The translations under genes were made by a program, and so were the position numbers. The notes under the pieces are model-generated. The model searched no databases, was not told the DNA's origin, and saw nothing but the letters and a program-made list of their open reading frames with translations. A stretch of DNA of 64,000 bases from Nitrososphaerales archaeon (lineage in GTDB: Archaea; Thermoproteota; Nitrososphaeria; Nitrososphaerales; Gagatemarchaeaceae), in NCBI GenBank assembly GCA_030038395.1, contig JASHOZ010000064.1, positions 1 through 64,000 of the forward strand, in the 5' to 3' direction. How positions within the stretch are numbered: the stretch's first letter is position 1; each line of letters opens with the position of its first letter. Positions 24,160-33,424 of the stretch are shown piece by piece.

Positions 24160-25953
24160 TCAGAACCCGAAGAGCGGATCCGACGGGCTCTTTATGGCGA
24201 TGATCTCTTCAAGAGCCTCGGCTTCGCCAGGTGTGAGCGACGAGATGTACTTCGTCCTCAGCACTCTCGCGTCGTGGCTCGTCGGCATGCTGTAGATGGT
24301 GTCTTCCTCTTTCACCTGCCTCCCCAGCGTCGGTCCGTCGACCGAGATTGCGACCTTGTCCCCCTGCCTCGCTTCCGTCACCGGCTTGCCGTTGTCCTGA
24401 ATCTGCTCGACTGTCCCGAGCTCTCGGCCGTCCTTTCCCATCACCCTGACCTTCGGTTTCAGCAGTCCCGCCTCGACTTCCACCCCGAAGACGGCCGGCC
24501 CGCTCCGGCGGAAGAAGGCATGCGGGAGAACGTGCAGGCGGCAAGGCCGTGTCAGGCTCGAAAGGGCGCCCTTCTGGTCGGACTCGCGCTTCGCCTCAGC
24601 CCAGGTAGCATAGTTGTCTATGACCTCGTAGATGACGCCGGAGATGAAGATTGGTGTGGACCCGACGAACTCCTTCGCCTCTGGGAGGATCTTGGAGTCG
24701 AAGCCCAGGATAGCTGCGAGGTATGGATCGTGGTCCCCCACGACGCCTGCGTCGACGATATCGTTCTTCGTGATGTCGCCGAGGTCAGCCTTCCTCACGG
24801 GGATTCCCCTTTCCTCCAGCATCCGCAGGAGGGCCTCCAGGCCCCCTACGCTGGCGGCCTTCACGATCACTCCCATGTTCTCCGTCTTCACTAGGACGTC
24901 GGTCAGTTCGCGCTCCATGTCGCGCTTGAGCGAATCGAAGTCGGCGTCCCCCCCGAAAGAGGCGACGGAGGTCCCCGCTACCACTCCCGCGAGGTCTGCC
25001 GACACGAGCTTCACCCCCGCGGCCGCGTATACCTCGTCGACCGGGGTGAACTTGTCCCGGGGGTCCCGCATCTCGTCGAGGGGTTTCGGCATGAAGAGCG
25101 CCTTCACCTTCGACTTGAAGGCGCCGTCCTTCCGGACGAGGGCGATCGAGTCGCCCACCCCGAGATGCCCCTCGGTGAGTATGATGTTCGCCGTACTTCC
25201 GATGCCAGTCTCCTCCTGCATCTCCAGAATGATCCCCTTCCCCCACCTTGCGCCTTCGCTCGCGCTCAGTCTGCCGCCGAGGAACTGCTGCGAGAGCCCG
25301 ATGAGTACGGCGAGGAGCTCGGGGATGCCCACGTGGGTGCGGGCTGAGACGGGCACGATGGTCACCTGCTCGCGGAATTCCTTGACCCTGTAGTAGGCGT
25401 CCGACTTGAAACCGAGCCTCGACAGTCCGCCCACTACGTTGTAGAGCCGCTCCTCGAGCTCGTCTCCCCACTCAGGAGATTGCTCCTTCATGACAGAGTG
25501 CAGTTGTCCCTTGCTCCCCTTCTTCCATCCCCTTATCATGTCGATCTTGTTCAGGGCGACCAGAAAGGGAACTTTCCGCTGGCGCAGTATGTCTATGCTC
25601 TCGAGCGTCTGGTTCTCCAAGCCCTTCAGCACGTCGACCACAACCACCGCGATGTCCGCGGCCGATCCCCCCCTCAACCTCAGGTTCGAGAAGACCGCGT
25701 GCCCGGGAGTGTCGATCATCAGCAGACCGGGTATCCGCACGCCCCCGCCGGCCCTGTCGAGGAGTGGACCGCAGATCCGCTCGAGAGTCTCGAGAGGGAA
25801 GAAGCTCGCCCCTATCTCTTGTGTTATCCCCCCGACCTCCCGTGCCTGGACGGCCGTCCCCCTTAGCGCATCTAGAAGCGAAGTCTTACCGCTGTCGACG
25901 TGCCCGAGCACGACGACGACGGGCTGTCTCAACCGCGCGTTCGAGTCCGGCAT
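24160..25953 (-). CDS. infB: Translation initiation factor aIF5B (IF2 homologue)
   Basis: A 597-residue ribosome-dependent GTPase that promotes subunit joining. The G motifs are VVLGHVDSGKTSLLDAL, IDTPGHAVF and ALNKIDMI, followed by the two beta-barrel domains and an alpha/beta domain III (MGVIVKAASVGGLEALLRML). No intein interrupts its P-loop, unlike aIF2-gamma in this window and the infB inteins of some euryarchaea. It follows ndk by 29 nt and precedes S6e, the standard archaeal order L7ae-S28e-L24e-ndk-infB-S6e. Confidence 0.97.
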   Translation of the reverse strand: MPDSNARLRQPVVVVLGHVDSGKTSLLDALRGTAVQAREVGGITQEIGASFFPLETLERICGPLLDRAGGGVRIPGLLMIDTPGHAVFSNLRLRGGSAADIAVVVVDVLKGLENQTLESIDILRQRKVPFLVALNKIDMIRGWKKGSKGQLHSVMKEQSPEWGDELEERLYNVVGGLSRLGFKSDAYYRVKEFREQVTIVPVSARTHVGIPELLAVLIGLSQQFLGGRLSASEGARWGKGIILEMQEETGIGSTANIILTEGHLGVGDSIALVRKDGAFKSKVKALFMPKPLDEMRDPRDKFTPVDEVYAAAGVKLVSADLAGVVAGTSVASFGGDADFDSLKRDMERELTDVLVKTENMGVIVKAASVGGLEALLRMLEERGIPVRKADLGDITKNDIVDAGVVGDHDPYLAAILGFDSKILPEAKEFVGSTPIFISGVIYEVIDNYATWAEAKRESDQKGALSSLTRPCRLHVLPHAFFRRSGPAVFGVEVEAGLLKPKVRVMGKDGRELGTVEQIQDNGKPVTEARQGDKVAISVDGPTLGRQVKEEDTIYSMPTSHDARVLRTKYISSLTPGEAEALEEIIAIKSPSDPLFGF

Positions 25954-25982
25954 TCTCGCCAGATCCCCCAGTTATTGCCTCT

Positions 25983-26402
25983 TCACCCTGCCGCGTTTCG
26001 GAAAAATGTCGACGACTCTTTCCTGAAGCTGTCAGGGGAGTCGGAAGCGTGGATGACGTTGTCTGTGAGCCCGAGCCCGAAGTCCCCTCTTATGGTTCCG
26101 GCCTCGGCTTCCCAGCTCTTCGTGGCGCCCACCATCCTCCGAACGCATGCCACGGCGTCCCCTCCAGAGAGCACAGCGCCCACCACTGGCCCCGAACTGA
26201 TGAACGCCACCAGGTCGCCGAAGAAAGGCTTGCCCCTGTGCACCTCGTAGAACTCCTCGGCCTGCGCCTTCGTCATCGTAGTCATCCGTAGCCTCACGAT
26301 CGAGAACCCTTTTGCTTCGAATCGCTTCAGTATGTCTCCGACCAGTCCCCGCCTGACCGCATCGGGCTTCACGACGACTAGCGTCTCTTCCGAAGTGCTC
26401 AT
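25983..26402 (-). CDS. ndk: Nucleoside diphosphate kinase
   Basis: A 139-residue enzyme that equilibrates nucleoside di- and triphosphates through a phospho-His intermediate. The active-site His is in DNVIHASDSPDSF. ETLVVVKPDAVRRGLVGDIL and the HRGKPFFGDLVAFISSGPVV block are typical. The ATG at 26402 overlaps the L24e stop by 4 nt (ATGA); longer readings from 26564 run through L24e in another frame and are not real. Confidence 0.97.
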   Translation of the reverse strand: MSTSEETLVVVKPDAVRRGLVGDILKRFEAKGFSIVRLRMTTMTKAQAEEFYEVHRGKPFFGDLVAFISSGPVVGAVLSGGDAVACVRRMVGATKSWEAEAGTIRGDFGLGLTDNVIHASDSPDSFRKESSTFFRNAAG

Positions 26403-26581
26403 CTCTCCTTCCCCTGGCGCGCCCACTTGAGCTTGCGGGGGTCGCGGCCGAGCTTCAGCTCGTTGACCTTGCACTTCATGGAGCAGTATGACTTCGTCGA
26501 GCCGTCGTTCTTTGCGACCATCACGCCTGAGCCGAGGTGTACTTCTCTGCCGCAGAACGCGCATCGTTTTGGAACATACAT
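26399..26581 (-). CDS. rpl24e: Ribosomal protein eL24
   Basis: A 60-residue zinc-binding large-subunit protein. CAFCGREVHLGSGVMVAKND followed by CSMKCKVNELKLGRDPRKLKW gives the CxxC and CxxxC ligands. It overlaps ndk. A TATA-like CTTTATATCG on the minus strand (26628-26637) about 50 nt upstream suggests an additional internal promoter in the 122-nt spacer after S28e. Confidence 0.95.
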   Translation of the reverse strand: MYVPKRCAFCGREVHLGSGVMVAKNDGSTKSYCSMKCKVNELKLGRDPRKLKWARQGKER

Positions 26582-26703
26582 CTCAAACTACCACTCCCGG
26601 ATGCTTTCGCAGGCCTCAGTCACTCGCGATATAAAGAAGACTGCCGGTGTGATGAGGTGTGCGACGACGTCGCCACTTAGGGCAGGCTCCGGACGGAGCT
26701 GAG

Positions 26704-26919
26704 TTACTTGAGCTTCCGCGCTTCTCGCTCTGTCTCTCGGAGGACGAGGACGTCGGCGAGCTTGATTGGCCCCTTTACGTTCCGTGTCAGAATCCTCCCT
26801 TTCTCCTTCCCTTCGAGGATTTTGACCCTGACCTGAGTGATTTCCCCCGCGACGCCCGTCCTCCCCACGACTTGAACGACCTCGGCAGGCGTCAGGGTCT
26901 CGACTTCGCGCTTGCTCAT
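26704..26919 (-). CDS. rps28e: Ribosomal protein eS28
   Basis: A 71-residue small-subunit OB-fold protein. [20 protein letters not shown] and [20 protein letters not shown] are the conserved eS28 blocks. Its ATG overlaps the L7ae stop by 4 nt, so the pair is translationally coupled. Confidence 0.96.
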   Translation of the reverse strand: MSKREVETLTPAEVVQVVGRTGVAGEITQVRVKILEGKEKGRILTRNVKGPIKLADVLVLRETEREARKLK

Positions 26920-27296
26920 GCGGGCTTCTTCAGCCTCGCCAGCTCTTGAGTGACTTGCTCGAGTATCTGGCCGCCTTCGCCAGCGTCAAGGACTGCCGCG
27001 GAGGCCGTGGGTACTTCGATTCCGATCGCGGGACCGATCTGGTCCTTCGAGGGGACGAAGACGTAAGGAATCTTCCGTTCCTCGCAGAGTATCGGAAGGT
27101 GGGCAACGACCTCAGGCGGTGTCACATCCTCCGCGATGACGACGAGCTTGGCCGTCCCCCGCTCAATCGCCTTCGTTGACTCGTTGGTCCCCCTGCGGAC
27201 CTTCCCGCTTCGGGACGCTTGCCTGAGAACCTCGTACGCAGCCTCCGACACCTCCTTCGGAGTTTCTACCTTCACGTAGTACGCCTTCGGGGTCAT
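26916..27296 (-). CDS. rpl7ae: Ribosomal protein eL8 (L7Ae)
   Basis: A 126-residue K-turn-binding protein, part of the large subunit and of C/D and H/ACA guide RNPs and RNase P in archaea. [40 protein letters not shown] and [17 protein letters not shown] are the RNA-binding signature. The start is ATG 27296, downstream of a TATA box at 27333-27340; the longer frame to 27398 crosses that TATA box and is rejected. It leads the L7ae-S28e-L24e-ndk-infB-S6e set. Confidence 0.96.
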   Translation of the reverse strand: MTPKAYYVKVETPKEVSEAAYEVLRQASRSGKVRRGTNESTKAIERGTAKLVVIAEDVTPPEVVAHLPILCEERKIPYVFVPSKDQIGPAIGIEVPTASAAVLDAGEGGQILEQVTQELARLKKPA

Positions 27297-27332
27297 CTGC
27301 CCGTATCTCCCAGTCGCGCCTTTCGCAACCCG

Positions 27333-27340
27333 GTTATAAA
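27333..27340 (-). promoter_or_regulatory. TATA box of L7ae operon
   Basis: TTTATAAC on the minus strand, centred about 40 nt before the L7ae ATG, in the 135-nt spacer after the GluRS stop. It would give a leader of about 12-15 nt. Confidence 0.6.
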
Positions 27341-27431
27341 TGGTTAGATTCGAGTGAGACGCTGCCGCAGGAGACTGGCGCAGATGAGGGAGGCGCATCG
27401 GCCTTCCAGCGCGCTCGTTCGACTCGGGCTT

Positions 27432-29156
27432 TCAGCGGGAGGTCAGGACACAGGTGCGCTCCTGGTCGACCCTGCAGAAGCCGAAGCGGGGGAACTGAAC
27501 GGACTCCCCCACCTCCAGCGTCCGGAAGGCCTCCTCTGCCAGACCTTCGGCACGGCTGAGGCTCTGCGTGTTGAACTTCCCGTCGTCGTTAAAGAGAAGG
27601 CCGGGCTCGAGGACTGTCACGCCCACGCCAGGTGGGACCACCCACTGCACCTTCCTGATGTCTCGAACGAGTTCGTCACCCGCGTACGCGGCCACCGGGT
27701 TGGGCCCTGGGGACCTTATCTCGACATTGTACAGGTCCATCAGCCTCAGCGAGCCTCCCTTCCCGACGGCCTCCACGTCTGCTTTGGGGACGAGAAAGCT
27801 GGAGCCCGTCGCCACCTCCCGCCTACCGAGGTCCAGCTCAGGGTGGAAGGGGAGGGACACCCTCCTCGAAGGCGCCCCCTCGACGCGAATCTCGACAGGG
27901 TCAGGAACGAAGAACACGCGCCTGCACCTCGGGTCGAGCAGCTTCCGGTTTATCGACAGGAGCATGCTCCAGTCGTACTCGTGTTCCGCCTTCGTATAGC
28001 CGACGTGAATCGTGAAGGCGCGTATGGCTTCTGGGAGCACTCCCCTCCTCCGGAGGCCGTCGACAGTGGGCATCCTCGGGTCGTCCCATCCTGTCACGAG
28101 CCCCTCTTCCACGAGAGGTCGGAGGAGCCTCTTGCCGACCGGAGTCCCCCTGAAGTTGAACCTCGAGAACTGGATCACTTCGGGCTGACGGAAGCCCAGG
28201 GCGTCTCTGATCCTGCTTTGGACCTCGACGTTGAATTCCGAACTCCGCAGGATGTGCGTAATCCCGCAGAGCTCGTCCTCTACAGTGTTCGCCAGGTGGT
28301 AGGTGGGCCAGACTGTGTACTTCTCGCCGGTCAGCGGGTGCGCCTTTCGAATCGTCCTGAACAGATTCGGGTCGCGAAGGGAGTAGTTGACGCTCCCCAT
28401 GTCCCCCTTGAACCTTATCACAACCTCGCCCTCCGCGACCCTGTTGGCCAGCATCTCGCCCCAGGCGGCCAGCCCCGACTCCGCGGTGGACCCCCTGTGC
28501 TCGCAGGCCCTCCCCTCTTGCCTTAGGGCCTTGACCACATCCGGAGTGCACGTGCAAGCGTACGCCTTCCCTTCGTCGATTAGCCTCCTCCCGTAGTCGT
28601 AGATCAGGTCCATGTCGTCGGAGACGTTCTTCTCGTGGTCCCACCTTATTCCCAGCCACTGGATCCCGCGCCTGAAGCTCTCGTAGTAACGCTTGGCGAC
28701 CTTTTTCGGATTGGTGTCTTCGAACCGCAGCCAGAGCTCGCCCTGATATTCCTCCGCGTACACCGAGTTGATCGTGCACGCCATGGCGTTTCCCACTGTC
28801 ATGTACCCGGAGGGCTCGGGCGGAAACCTGAAGGCCGTCTTTCCCTTGACGGCGTTTCGAAGAGGCGGGAGCCCCTCCCTCTCCTCCTTCACGGACGCCA
28901 CGACCCCCCCGGGCATCCTCTCCTTCACAAGGCCCTCCTGCGCCTCGCGGGTCATCGCGTTAACGCGCTCCACGGCCGATCTGGCAGCCTTGGCGACAGA
29001 AGACGGGTAGCGCCTCAGGTCAGGGCGCTCGGCGAGAACTCTGCTCACGACCGCTCCCGCATCCGCCCTGCCGCCGTGTCGGACGGCGTTCAGGAGCGCT
29101 GCGAGGTCGACCGACGCTAGCGCTTCCGGAGAGAGCGGAGCCTGTTCCTCTACCAT
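27432..29156 (-). CDS. gltX: Glutamyl-tRNA synthetase (archaeal/eukaryal type)
   Basis: A 574-residue class-I synthetase that charges tRNA-Glu (and, in archaea, tRNA-Gln for later amidation). PEPSGYMTVGNAMA is the HIGH-motif region, with Thr in place of the first His, as in other archaeal GluRS. LWLRFEDTNP, YHLANTVEDELCGITHILR and the KMSKS-equivalent GTPVGKRLL follow. The C-terminal half is a beta-barrel anticodon domain, as in GlnRS. The start overlaps the prenyl-synthase stop by 7 nt. It closes the rpoD-to-gltX gene series. Confidence 0.95.
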   Translation of the reverse strand: MVEEQAPLSPEALASVDLAALLNAVRHGGRADAGAVVSRVLAERPDLRRYPSSVAKAARSAVERVNAMTREAQEGLVKERMPGGVVASVKEEREGLPPLRNAVKGKTAFRFPPEPSGYMTVGNAMACTINSVYAEEYQGELWLRFEDTNPKKVAKRYYESFRRGIQWLGIRWDHEKNVSDDMDLIYDYGRRLIDEGKAYACTCTPDVVKALRQEGRACEHRGSTAESGLAAWGEMLANRVAEGEVVIRFKGDMGSVNYSLRDPNLFRTIRKAHPLTGEKYTVWPTYHLANTVEDELCGITHILRSSEFNVEVQSRIRDALGFRQPEVIQFSRFNFRGTPVGKRLLRPLVEEGLVTGWDDPRMPTVDGLRRRGVLPEAIRAFTIHVGYTKAEHEYDWSMLLSINRKLLDPRCRRVFFVPDPVEIRVEGAPSRRVSLPFHPELDLGRREVATGSSFLVPKADVEAVGKGGSLRLMDLYNVEIRSPGPNPVAAYAGDELVRDIRKVQWVVPPGVGVTVLEPGLLFNDDGKFNTQSLSRAEGLAEEAFRTLEVGESVQFPRFGFCRVDQERTCVLTSR

Positions 29157-30181
29157 TCTCGCTCTACTGTGAACCTTGCGAAGAGCTTCAGGAGCGCGGC
29201 GGACCCAGGGTCACCGCCCCACTCGATTTCGTCGAGCGCGCCGACGGCCTCCTTCATCATGCCCACTGCCACCCTCCTAGCGTATCCCACCGCGTCGCTT
29301 CTTTCGATCAGCGATAGGACGTAGGCGACGTCCTGCCGCGTCTTCAAACCCCTGTCCTTCCCCATTATCGACAGAACGCGCTCCCGCTCCCGCCGCGAGA
29401 CGGACCCAAGGAGGTGGAGCATGATGAGGGTCCTCTTCCCCTCCAGGATGTCGTCCGAGGTCGCCTTGCCGTACTTCTTCTGGTCGCCGACGAGGTTGAG
29501 CGCGTCGTCCTGAATCTGGAAAGCCACGCCGAGACGGAGGCCGAACTTCATCAGCTTCTCGAGGACCTCGCCGTCTGCCCCGGCTGCGATTGCCCCAAGC
29601 CTACACGGGCCCGCGACGGTGTACCAAGACGTCTTCTCCCGGCACATGTCAAAGTAGTCTGACTCTTCGAGGTCCCACCTGCGGTTCGCTATCCATCCGA
29701 GCTCCATGTGCTGCCCCGCCGTCGTGTGGTCAACCATCCGGGAGAACTCTTCCATGATGTCGAGCGCCCTGTCGGCGCCCATCCTGGATCGGTTCCGGGA
29801 CAGCGCCCCCCACATCCGAGCGTGCAACGCGTCCCCTGCGTTGAGCGCGAGAGGCACGCCGTACTTCACGTGGAGGGCCGCTTCCCCGCGGCGCAACTCG
29901 GAGCCGTCCTCGATGTCGTCATGTATGAGTATCCAGTGCTGGAACATCTCGATGCAGGCCGCCGTCAGGAGGGCGTCCCGCCTCTTCCCGCCCGCCGCCA
30001 CGCAGGAGGTCACGCACAGGAAAGGGCGCATCCCCTTCGCCGGCCTCGAAGGGTAGTCGCGCATCATCCTGTAGAGGAGGTCCACTTCGGAGGCGGAGGC
30101 CGACTTCGGGAGGATGTCGTTCAGTATCAGCCTGTCTACGGCCGTCTTCACCGCCTTCATCTCGGCCTGGAGGGTCTGCAT
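29150..30181 (-). CDS. idsA: Polyprenyl (geranylgeranyl) diphosphate synthase
   Basis: A 343-residue all-helical prenyltransferase that builds the isoprenoid chains of archaeal membrane lipids. The first Asp-rich motif is HDDIEDGSELRRGEAALH, and the second is FQIQDDALNLVGD (DDxxN variant). KTSWYTVAGP and GKRTLIMLHLLG are typical. Product length cannot be read safely. It lies downstream of MVK and IPK and upstream of GluRS, so substrate supply and use sit in one transcription unit. Confidence 0.95.
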   Translation of the reverse strand: MQTLQAEMKAVKTAVDRLILNDILPKSASASEVDLLYRMMRDYPSRPAKGMRPFLCVTSCVAAGGKRRDALLTAACIEMFQHWILIHDDIEDGSELRRGEAALHVKYGVPLALNAGDALHARMWGALSRNRSRMGADRALDIMEEFSRMVDHTTAGQHMELGWIANRRWDLEESDYFDMCREKTSWYTVAGPCRLGAIAAGADGEVLEKLMKFGLRLGVAFQIQDDALNLVGDQKKYGKATSDDILEGKRTLIMLHLLGSVSRRERERVLSIMGKDRGLKTRQDVAYVLSLIERSDAVGYARRVAVGMMKEAVGALDEIEWGGDPGSAALLKLFARFTVEREW

Positions 30182-30203
30182 GGCTTCCAGCTTCTCCCCC
30201 CGC

Positions 30204-30938
30204 CTACGCCCTCACTAGCGTGCCGTAGAATTCCTGTCCCTTCAGAGCCTTCGCGAACTCGTTGCGCCTGTACCCGGAGACGAAACAGACCTTCGGGCCT
30301 AACGAAGCGATCTTTGCGGCGACCTCGAGTTTCAGTTTCATCCCCCCGGTGGCGTCCGGCCCCGAGGGGAGGCGCATTTTTCGCGCGCGAGACGGTGAGA
30401 GCTCCGGGATTATGACCCGCGTCCCTGTCTGATACACACCGTCGACGTCGACCGCGAACACGCACCTCTCCGGCGCGAGAATCCTCGCAAGCTCTAGCAT
30501 GATGACATCCCCCGAGAGTATTCTCGGACCAGGCTGGGCGAGCGTCACGTCCCCGAACGTGACTGGCGTGAGGCCGTTCTTCACGAGACCGCGGAGCCAG
30601 GATGCGACCGCTCCACGCTCCGCCCTTGCGACCGCATCGAACGGCGAGAACGGATAGGGGAACAGCCTGTTGTCCATCATCGTCTTGCACAGCATGGAGT
30701 TGAGCTCGTACATTGCCGCCCGCGTGCGCGAGACGGCGCCGGCCTCGCTGACAGCCGGCTCGGAGGACAGGCCGTGCTGCTTGGCCAGCGTGTGGCCAAA
30801 GGAGCCGCCGCCATGGACGAGGACGGCCCTCTGGTCGGAGGATGCGATCTCTTCCGAGAGCGCCGAGACCACGTCAGACCTGTAGGAGAATGGCTGAGAC
30901 TTGTCGGTGATCACCGACCCTCCCAGCTTCACGATCAC
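30204..30938 (-). CDS. ipk: Isopentenyl phosphate kinase
   Basis: A 244-residue amino-acid-kinase-fold enzyme that phosphorylates isopentenyl phosphate to isopentenyl diphosphate, the last step of the archaeal mevalonate pathway. VKLGGSVITDK, VHGGGSFGHTLAKQHG (with the catalytic His), and SGDVIMLELARIL followed by FAVDVDGVY are diagnostic. GTG 30938 overlaps the mevalonate-kinase stop as GTGA, which fixes the start. Much longer readings through the mevalonate kinase gene in another frame are spurious. Confidence 0.95.
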   Translation of the reverse strand: MIVKLGGSVITDKSQPFSYRSDVVSALSEEIASSDQRAVLVHGGGSFGHTLAKQHGLSSEPAVSEAGAVSRTRAAMYELNSMLCKTMMDNRLFPYPFSPFDAVARAERGAVASWLRGLVKNGLTPVTFGDVTLAQPGPRILSGDVIMLELARILAPERCVFAVDVDGVYQTGTRVIIPELSPSRARKMRLPSGPDATGGMKLKLEVAAKIASLGPKVCFVSGYRRNEFAKALKGQEFYGTLVRA

Positions 30939-31861
30939 CTCTCTAGCCAACTTCTTGCTCCCTTTACGGGGACTTCGGCAACGAACGCCTCGTACCCGCG
31001 CCCCCTGAGCCCCGAGACGATGCTTTTCTCCTTTCCCCTGGCGGCCACGGCGATTATGCTCCCTCCGCCCCCGCCCCCCGTCAGCTTCGCGCCGTAGGCG
31101 CCGAGGGACAGCGCTGCGGCTATGAGCCCTTCGAGCGACCGCGTCGAGACCCCGATGCGCGACAACGCGAGCTGGCTGGCACTCAGGAGTCTCCCTAGGC
31201 CCCTTAGGTCGCCCTTTGACAGCGTGTCGGCGGCCTCGAGGCTCCGTTCGCTCGCCTCTGCGACGAGGAGGTCGAAGGCGCCCATAGACTTCTTCCTCAC
31301 CTTCGCGACGTTCTCGACCTGCACCCTCGTGCTCCGCCTGCTCCCCGAGAACGCGACCATCAGCGACCTCGTTCCGTCCAGCGGGACCTCCCGAGGGGGA
31401 CTCCCTGGGCGGAACAGCAGCACCCCGCCCCTGGCGCATATCTCGGCGTCCACGCCTGACGGCCTCCCGTGGACCTCCCTCTCCCCGACCATCGCGAAGC
31501 GCGATACTTCTTGAGGGGTGAGCTTGAACCCTCTGAGCCTCGAGACGGCGGAGACGACAGCGACTAGAGTCGCCGCCGACGACCCTAGCCCCGCCCCCTC
31601 CGGAACCTCGGAACTCACCTTCACGCGGACTCCGGGGTCGAAGGAGAGCTCGTGCGCCATCGCTTCCACTGTCTTGAGTATGGGGAGGATGCCGCGCGAG
31701 CCTCCCGCCACCCTGTCCGAGACCACGCTCGGCGTTGGCGCGGACTCGGCTTCGACCCTCACCAGCATCGGGAGTGCGGCGGCGAGCGCCCACGCCCCAT
31801 GAACCACGAAGTGTTCCCCCGTCACGATTGCCTTCGAAGGCGCCTCCGCGATCGCTCTCAA
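30935..31861 (-). CDS. mvk: Mevalonate kinase
   Basis: A 308-residue GHMP kinase that phosphorylates mevalonate. SKAIVTGEHFVVHGAWALA, the ATP loop PEGAGLGSSAATLVAVV and the C-terminal GAKLTGGGGGGSIIAVA are the three GHMP motifs. It is preceded after 3 nt by the Memo-like gene and coupled by GTGA to IPK. The usual archaeal neighbour, type-2 IPP isomerase, is missing from this group. Confidence 0.96.
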   Translation of the reverse strand: MRAIAEAPSKAIVTGEHFVVHGAWALAAALPMLVRVEAESAPTPSVVSDRVAGGSRGILPILKTVEAMAHELSFDPGVRVKVSSEVPEGAGLGSSAATLVAVVSAVSRLRGFKLTPQEVSRFAMVGEREVHGRPSGVDAEICARGGVLLFRPGSPPREVPLDGTRSLMVAFSGSRRSTRVQVENVAKVRKKSMGAFDLLVAEASERSLEAADTLSKGDLRGLGRLLSASQLALSRIGVSTRSLEGLIAAALSLGAYGAKLTGGGGGGSIIAVAARGKEKSIVSGLRGRGYEAFVAEVPVKGARSWLER

Positions 31862-31864
31862 CTG

Positions 31865-32707
31865 TTACACGAATCTGAGAGCCGCATACCCGACCACTTG
31901 GTTATTATCCCCTGTGGTGTCCCCACTCGACGCGTACCGAAGGAGTTCGCCACGATGGAACCCCAGCCTCCTGCACGCCTCCATCACGGCGGCGATGGCC
32001 CCGTAGCCACACGCGGTGACGTCAAGCCTTGCGATAGTCGAATAGAGCCTGCCGGTGGCGAGCCCTTTCACATCCTCGATGACGGCCGCGTCCTTCCTCG
32101 ACGCGACGGCCGCGGGCTCGTAGTGTGTCATGTCCGAGGACGCCACGATCACCGCCCTGCGTCCCCTCACCAGCTTCGCGATCGACGAACCGACGCGTGT
32201 GGCGGTCTCCTCGTCCTGGAAGAGCAGCGAGATGGGGAGGAGCGGGACAGAGTCGCCGTATAGCGCTTGAAGGAAGGGGAGCTGGACCTCGAGCGAGTGC
32301 TCTAGCCTTTGCGCATCCGGGTCGAACGCGGCGACCCCGGAGTCGGCTACCAGCTCTGACGAAGCGGCCGAGTCGACCTTCATCCGGCCCAGCGGCGTCT
32401 CCCACTCGCCCTCCTGGAAGGTCGAGACACCGCTCCCTATCCCGTAGTGGTTCGGCGCGACCACGACTATGAGATCCGGGTCGCGCAAGGAGGAGACGTG
32501 CAGATAGCTGTGGGCCGCCACCGGGCCGGAGTACTCGTACCCCGCGTGCGGAGCTACCACGGCGACAACCCTAGCGTCTGTCGAAGGGGCCGGGGGGACT
32601 CGACCGGGCCCGAGAGGGCGCGTGTAGCACGAGGCAATCGCAGCCGAGAGTTCGCCTCGGGTTCCAGGATAGAACGAACCCGCCACGGCGGGCGTCCGAA
32701 GTCGCAT
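31865..32707 (-). CDS. Memo1-family protein
   Basis: A 280-residue protein of the Memo family (AmmeMemoRadiSam system protein B in other genomes), with a fold like non-haem iron dioxygenases. RTPAVAGSFYPG, VVAPHAGYEYSGPVAAHSY, VVAPNHYG, HSLEVQLPFLQ and SSDMTHY contain the conserved His, Asp and Glu that could bind metal. Its function in archaea is unsettled. Location between S2 and mevalonate kinase is a widely conserved archaeal arrangement. Confidence 0.93.
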   Translation of the reverse strand: MRLRTPAVAGSFYPGTRGELSAAIASCYTRPLGPGRVPPAPSTDARVVAVVAPHAGYEYSGPVAAHSYLHVSSLRDPDLIVVVAPNHYGIGSGVSTFQEGEWETPLGRMKVDSAASSELVADSGVAAFDPDAQRLEHSLEVQLPFLQALYGDSVPLLPISLLFQDEETATRVGSSIAKLVRGRRAVIVASSDMTHYEPAAVASRKDAAVIEDVKGLATGRLYSTIARLDVTACGYGAIAAVMEACRRLGFHRGELLRYASSGDTTGDNNQVVGYAALRFV

Positions 32708-32738
32708 TGGCGGGGGCTGGGGCGTAGCGCGATTTAGG

Positions 32739-33407
32739 CTATTCCAGCTCTTCAGGCTTCAGCTCTTCCTCGAGCTTCGTCTCGAAGTCCTCGATGGAAT
32801 ACTTCATCGGCTGATCCGCTTCCAAGGCTCCGGCGTGCGTCAGAGTCGACCGGGCTAGGAGCCAGAAGATCGCCGCTATCGCCTTCCGTCCTCTGTTGTT
32901 CCCTGGGATGACCAGGTCGATGTCGTCCGTGACGTTGTCCGTGTCGCACACCGCTATGACCGGGACGCCGAGGCTCCCGGCCTCGACCATCGCCTGGGTG
33001 TCGGAGAGCGGGTCCGCCACCACGACGAGCTCGGCGTCGAGATGCCCCGGGTACAGGGGGTTCGTGAAGGTCCCTGGCATGAACCTCCCGACTAGTGGAA
33101 CGGCACCCGTGAGCTCGCAGAACTTCTCGACGGCCACGGTTCCGTGCTCTCTGCTGGTGTAGACGACCGTGTTCTGCGCACCCGTCTTCGCTATGAAGCT
33201 CCCCGCGACGTCTATCCTCTGGAGCGTCTTAGAGTAGTCGACCATGTGGAGGCCGTCGGGCCTCGGCCGGGTCGTGAACTGCTCCATCGTCTTCGTCCTT
33301 ACGGACGTGCCAATCCTGATGCCGGTGGCGAGAAGGGCCTTCTCGCTGAGCTGGTGAACCACCATCTTGTCTTCGGAACCGGCGTCGTCGTCCTCTGGAA
33401 GGGACAT
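32739..33407 (-). CDS. rps2: Ribosomal protein uS2
   Basis: A 222-residue small-subunit protein. LLATGIRIGTSVRTKTMEQF, DVAGSFIAKTGAQNTVVYTS, GRFMPGTFTNPLYPG and LVVVADPLSDTQAMVEA are archaeal/eukaryal uS2 motifs; the C-terminus is Glu-rich. Part of the L13-S9-RpoN-S2 set. Confidence 0.97.
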   Translation of the reverse strand: MSLPEDDDAGSEDKMVVHQLSEKALLATGIRIGTSVRTKTMEQFTTRPRPDGLHMVDYSKTLQRIDVAGSFIAKTGAQNTVVYTSREHGTVAVEKFCELTGAVPLVGRFMPGTFTNPLYPGHLDAELVVVADPLSDTQAMVEAGSLGVPVIAVCDTDNVTDDIDLVIPGNNRGRKAIAAIFWLLARSTLTHAGALEADQPMKYSIEDFETKLEEELKPEELE

Positions 33408-33424
33408 GCAAAGGAACCTCGCGG

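Noticed and set aside
24160-25953. Intein in aIF5B
   Set aside because: The P-loop GHVDSGKTSLL is continuous and the length is normal for the factor.
26649-26702. Possible C/D-box guide RNA (GTGATGA at 26649 and CTGA at 26699) in the spacer after S28e
   Set aside because: Perfect C and D boxes, but no convincing D' or C' box and no terminal complementary stem; likely chance in a 122-nt spacer.
28790-28840. GluRS HIGH motif with Thr instead of His as an inactivating change
   Set aside because: Thr at this position occurs in other archaeal GluRS as I recall them, so it is not evidence of inactivity.
30939-31793. N-terminal extension of isopentenyl phosphate kinase to 529 residues
   Set aside because: The extension is read through mevalonate kinase in another frame; the GTGA junction gives a proper start.
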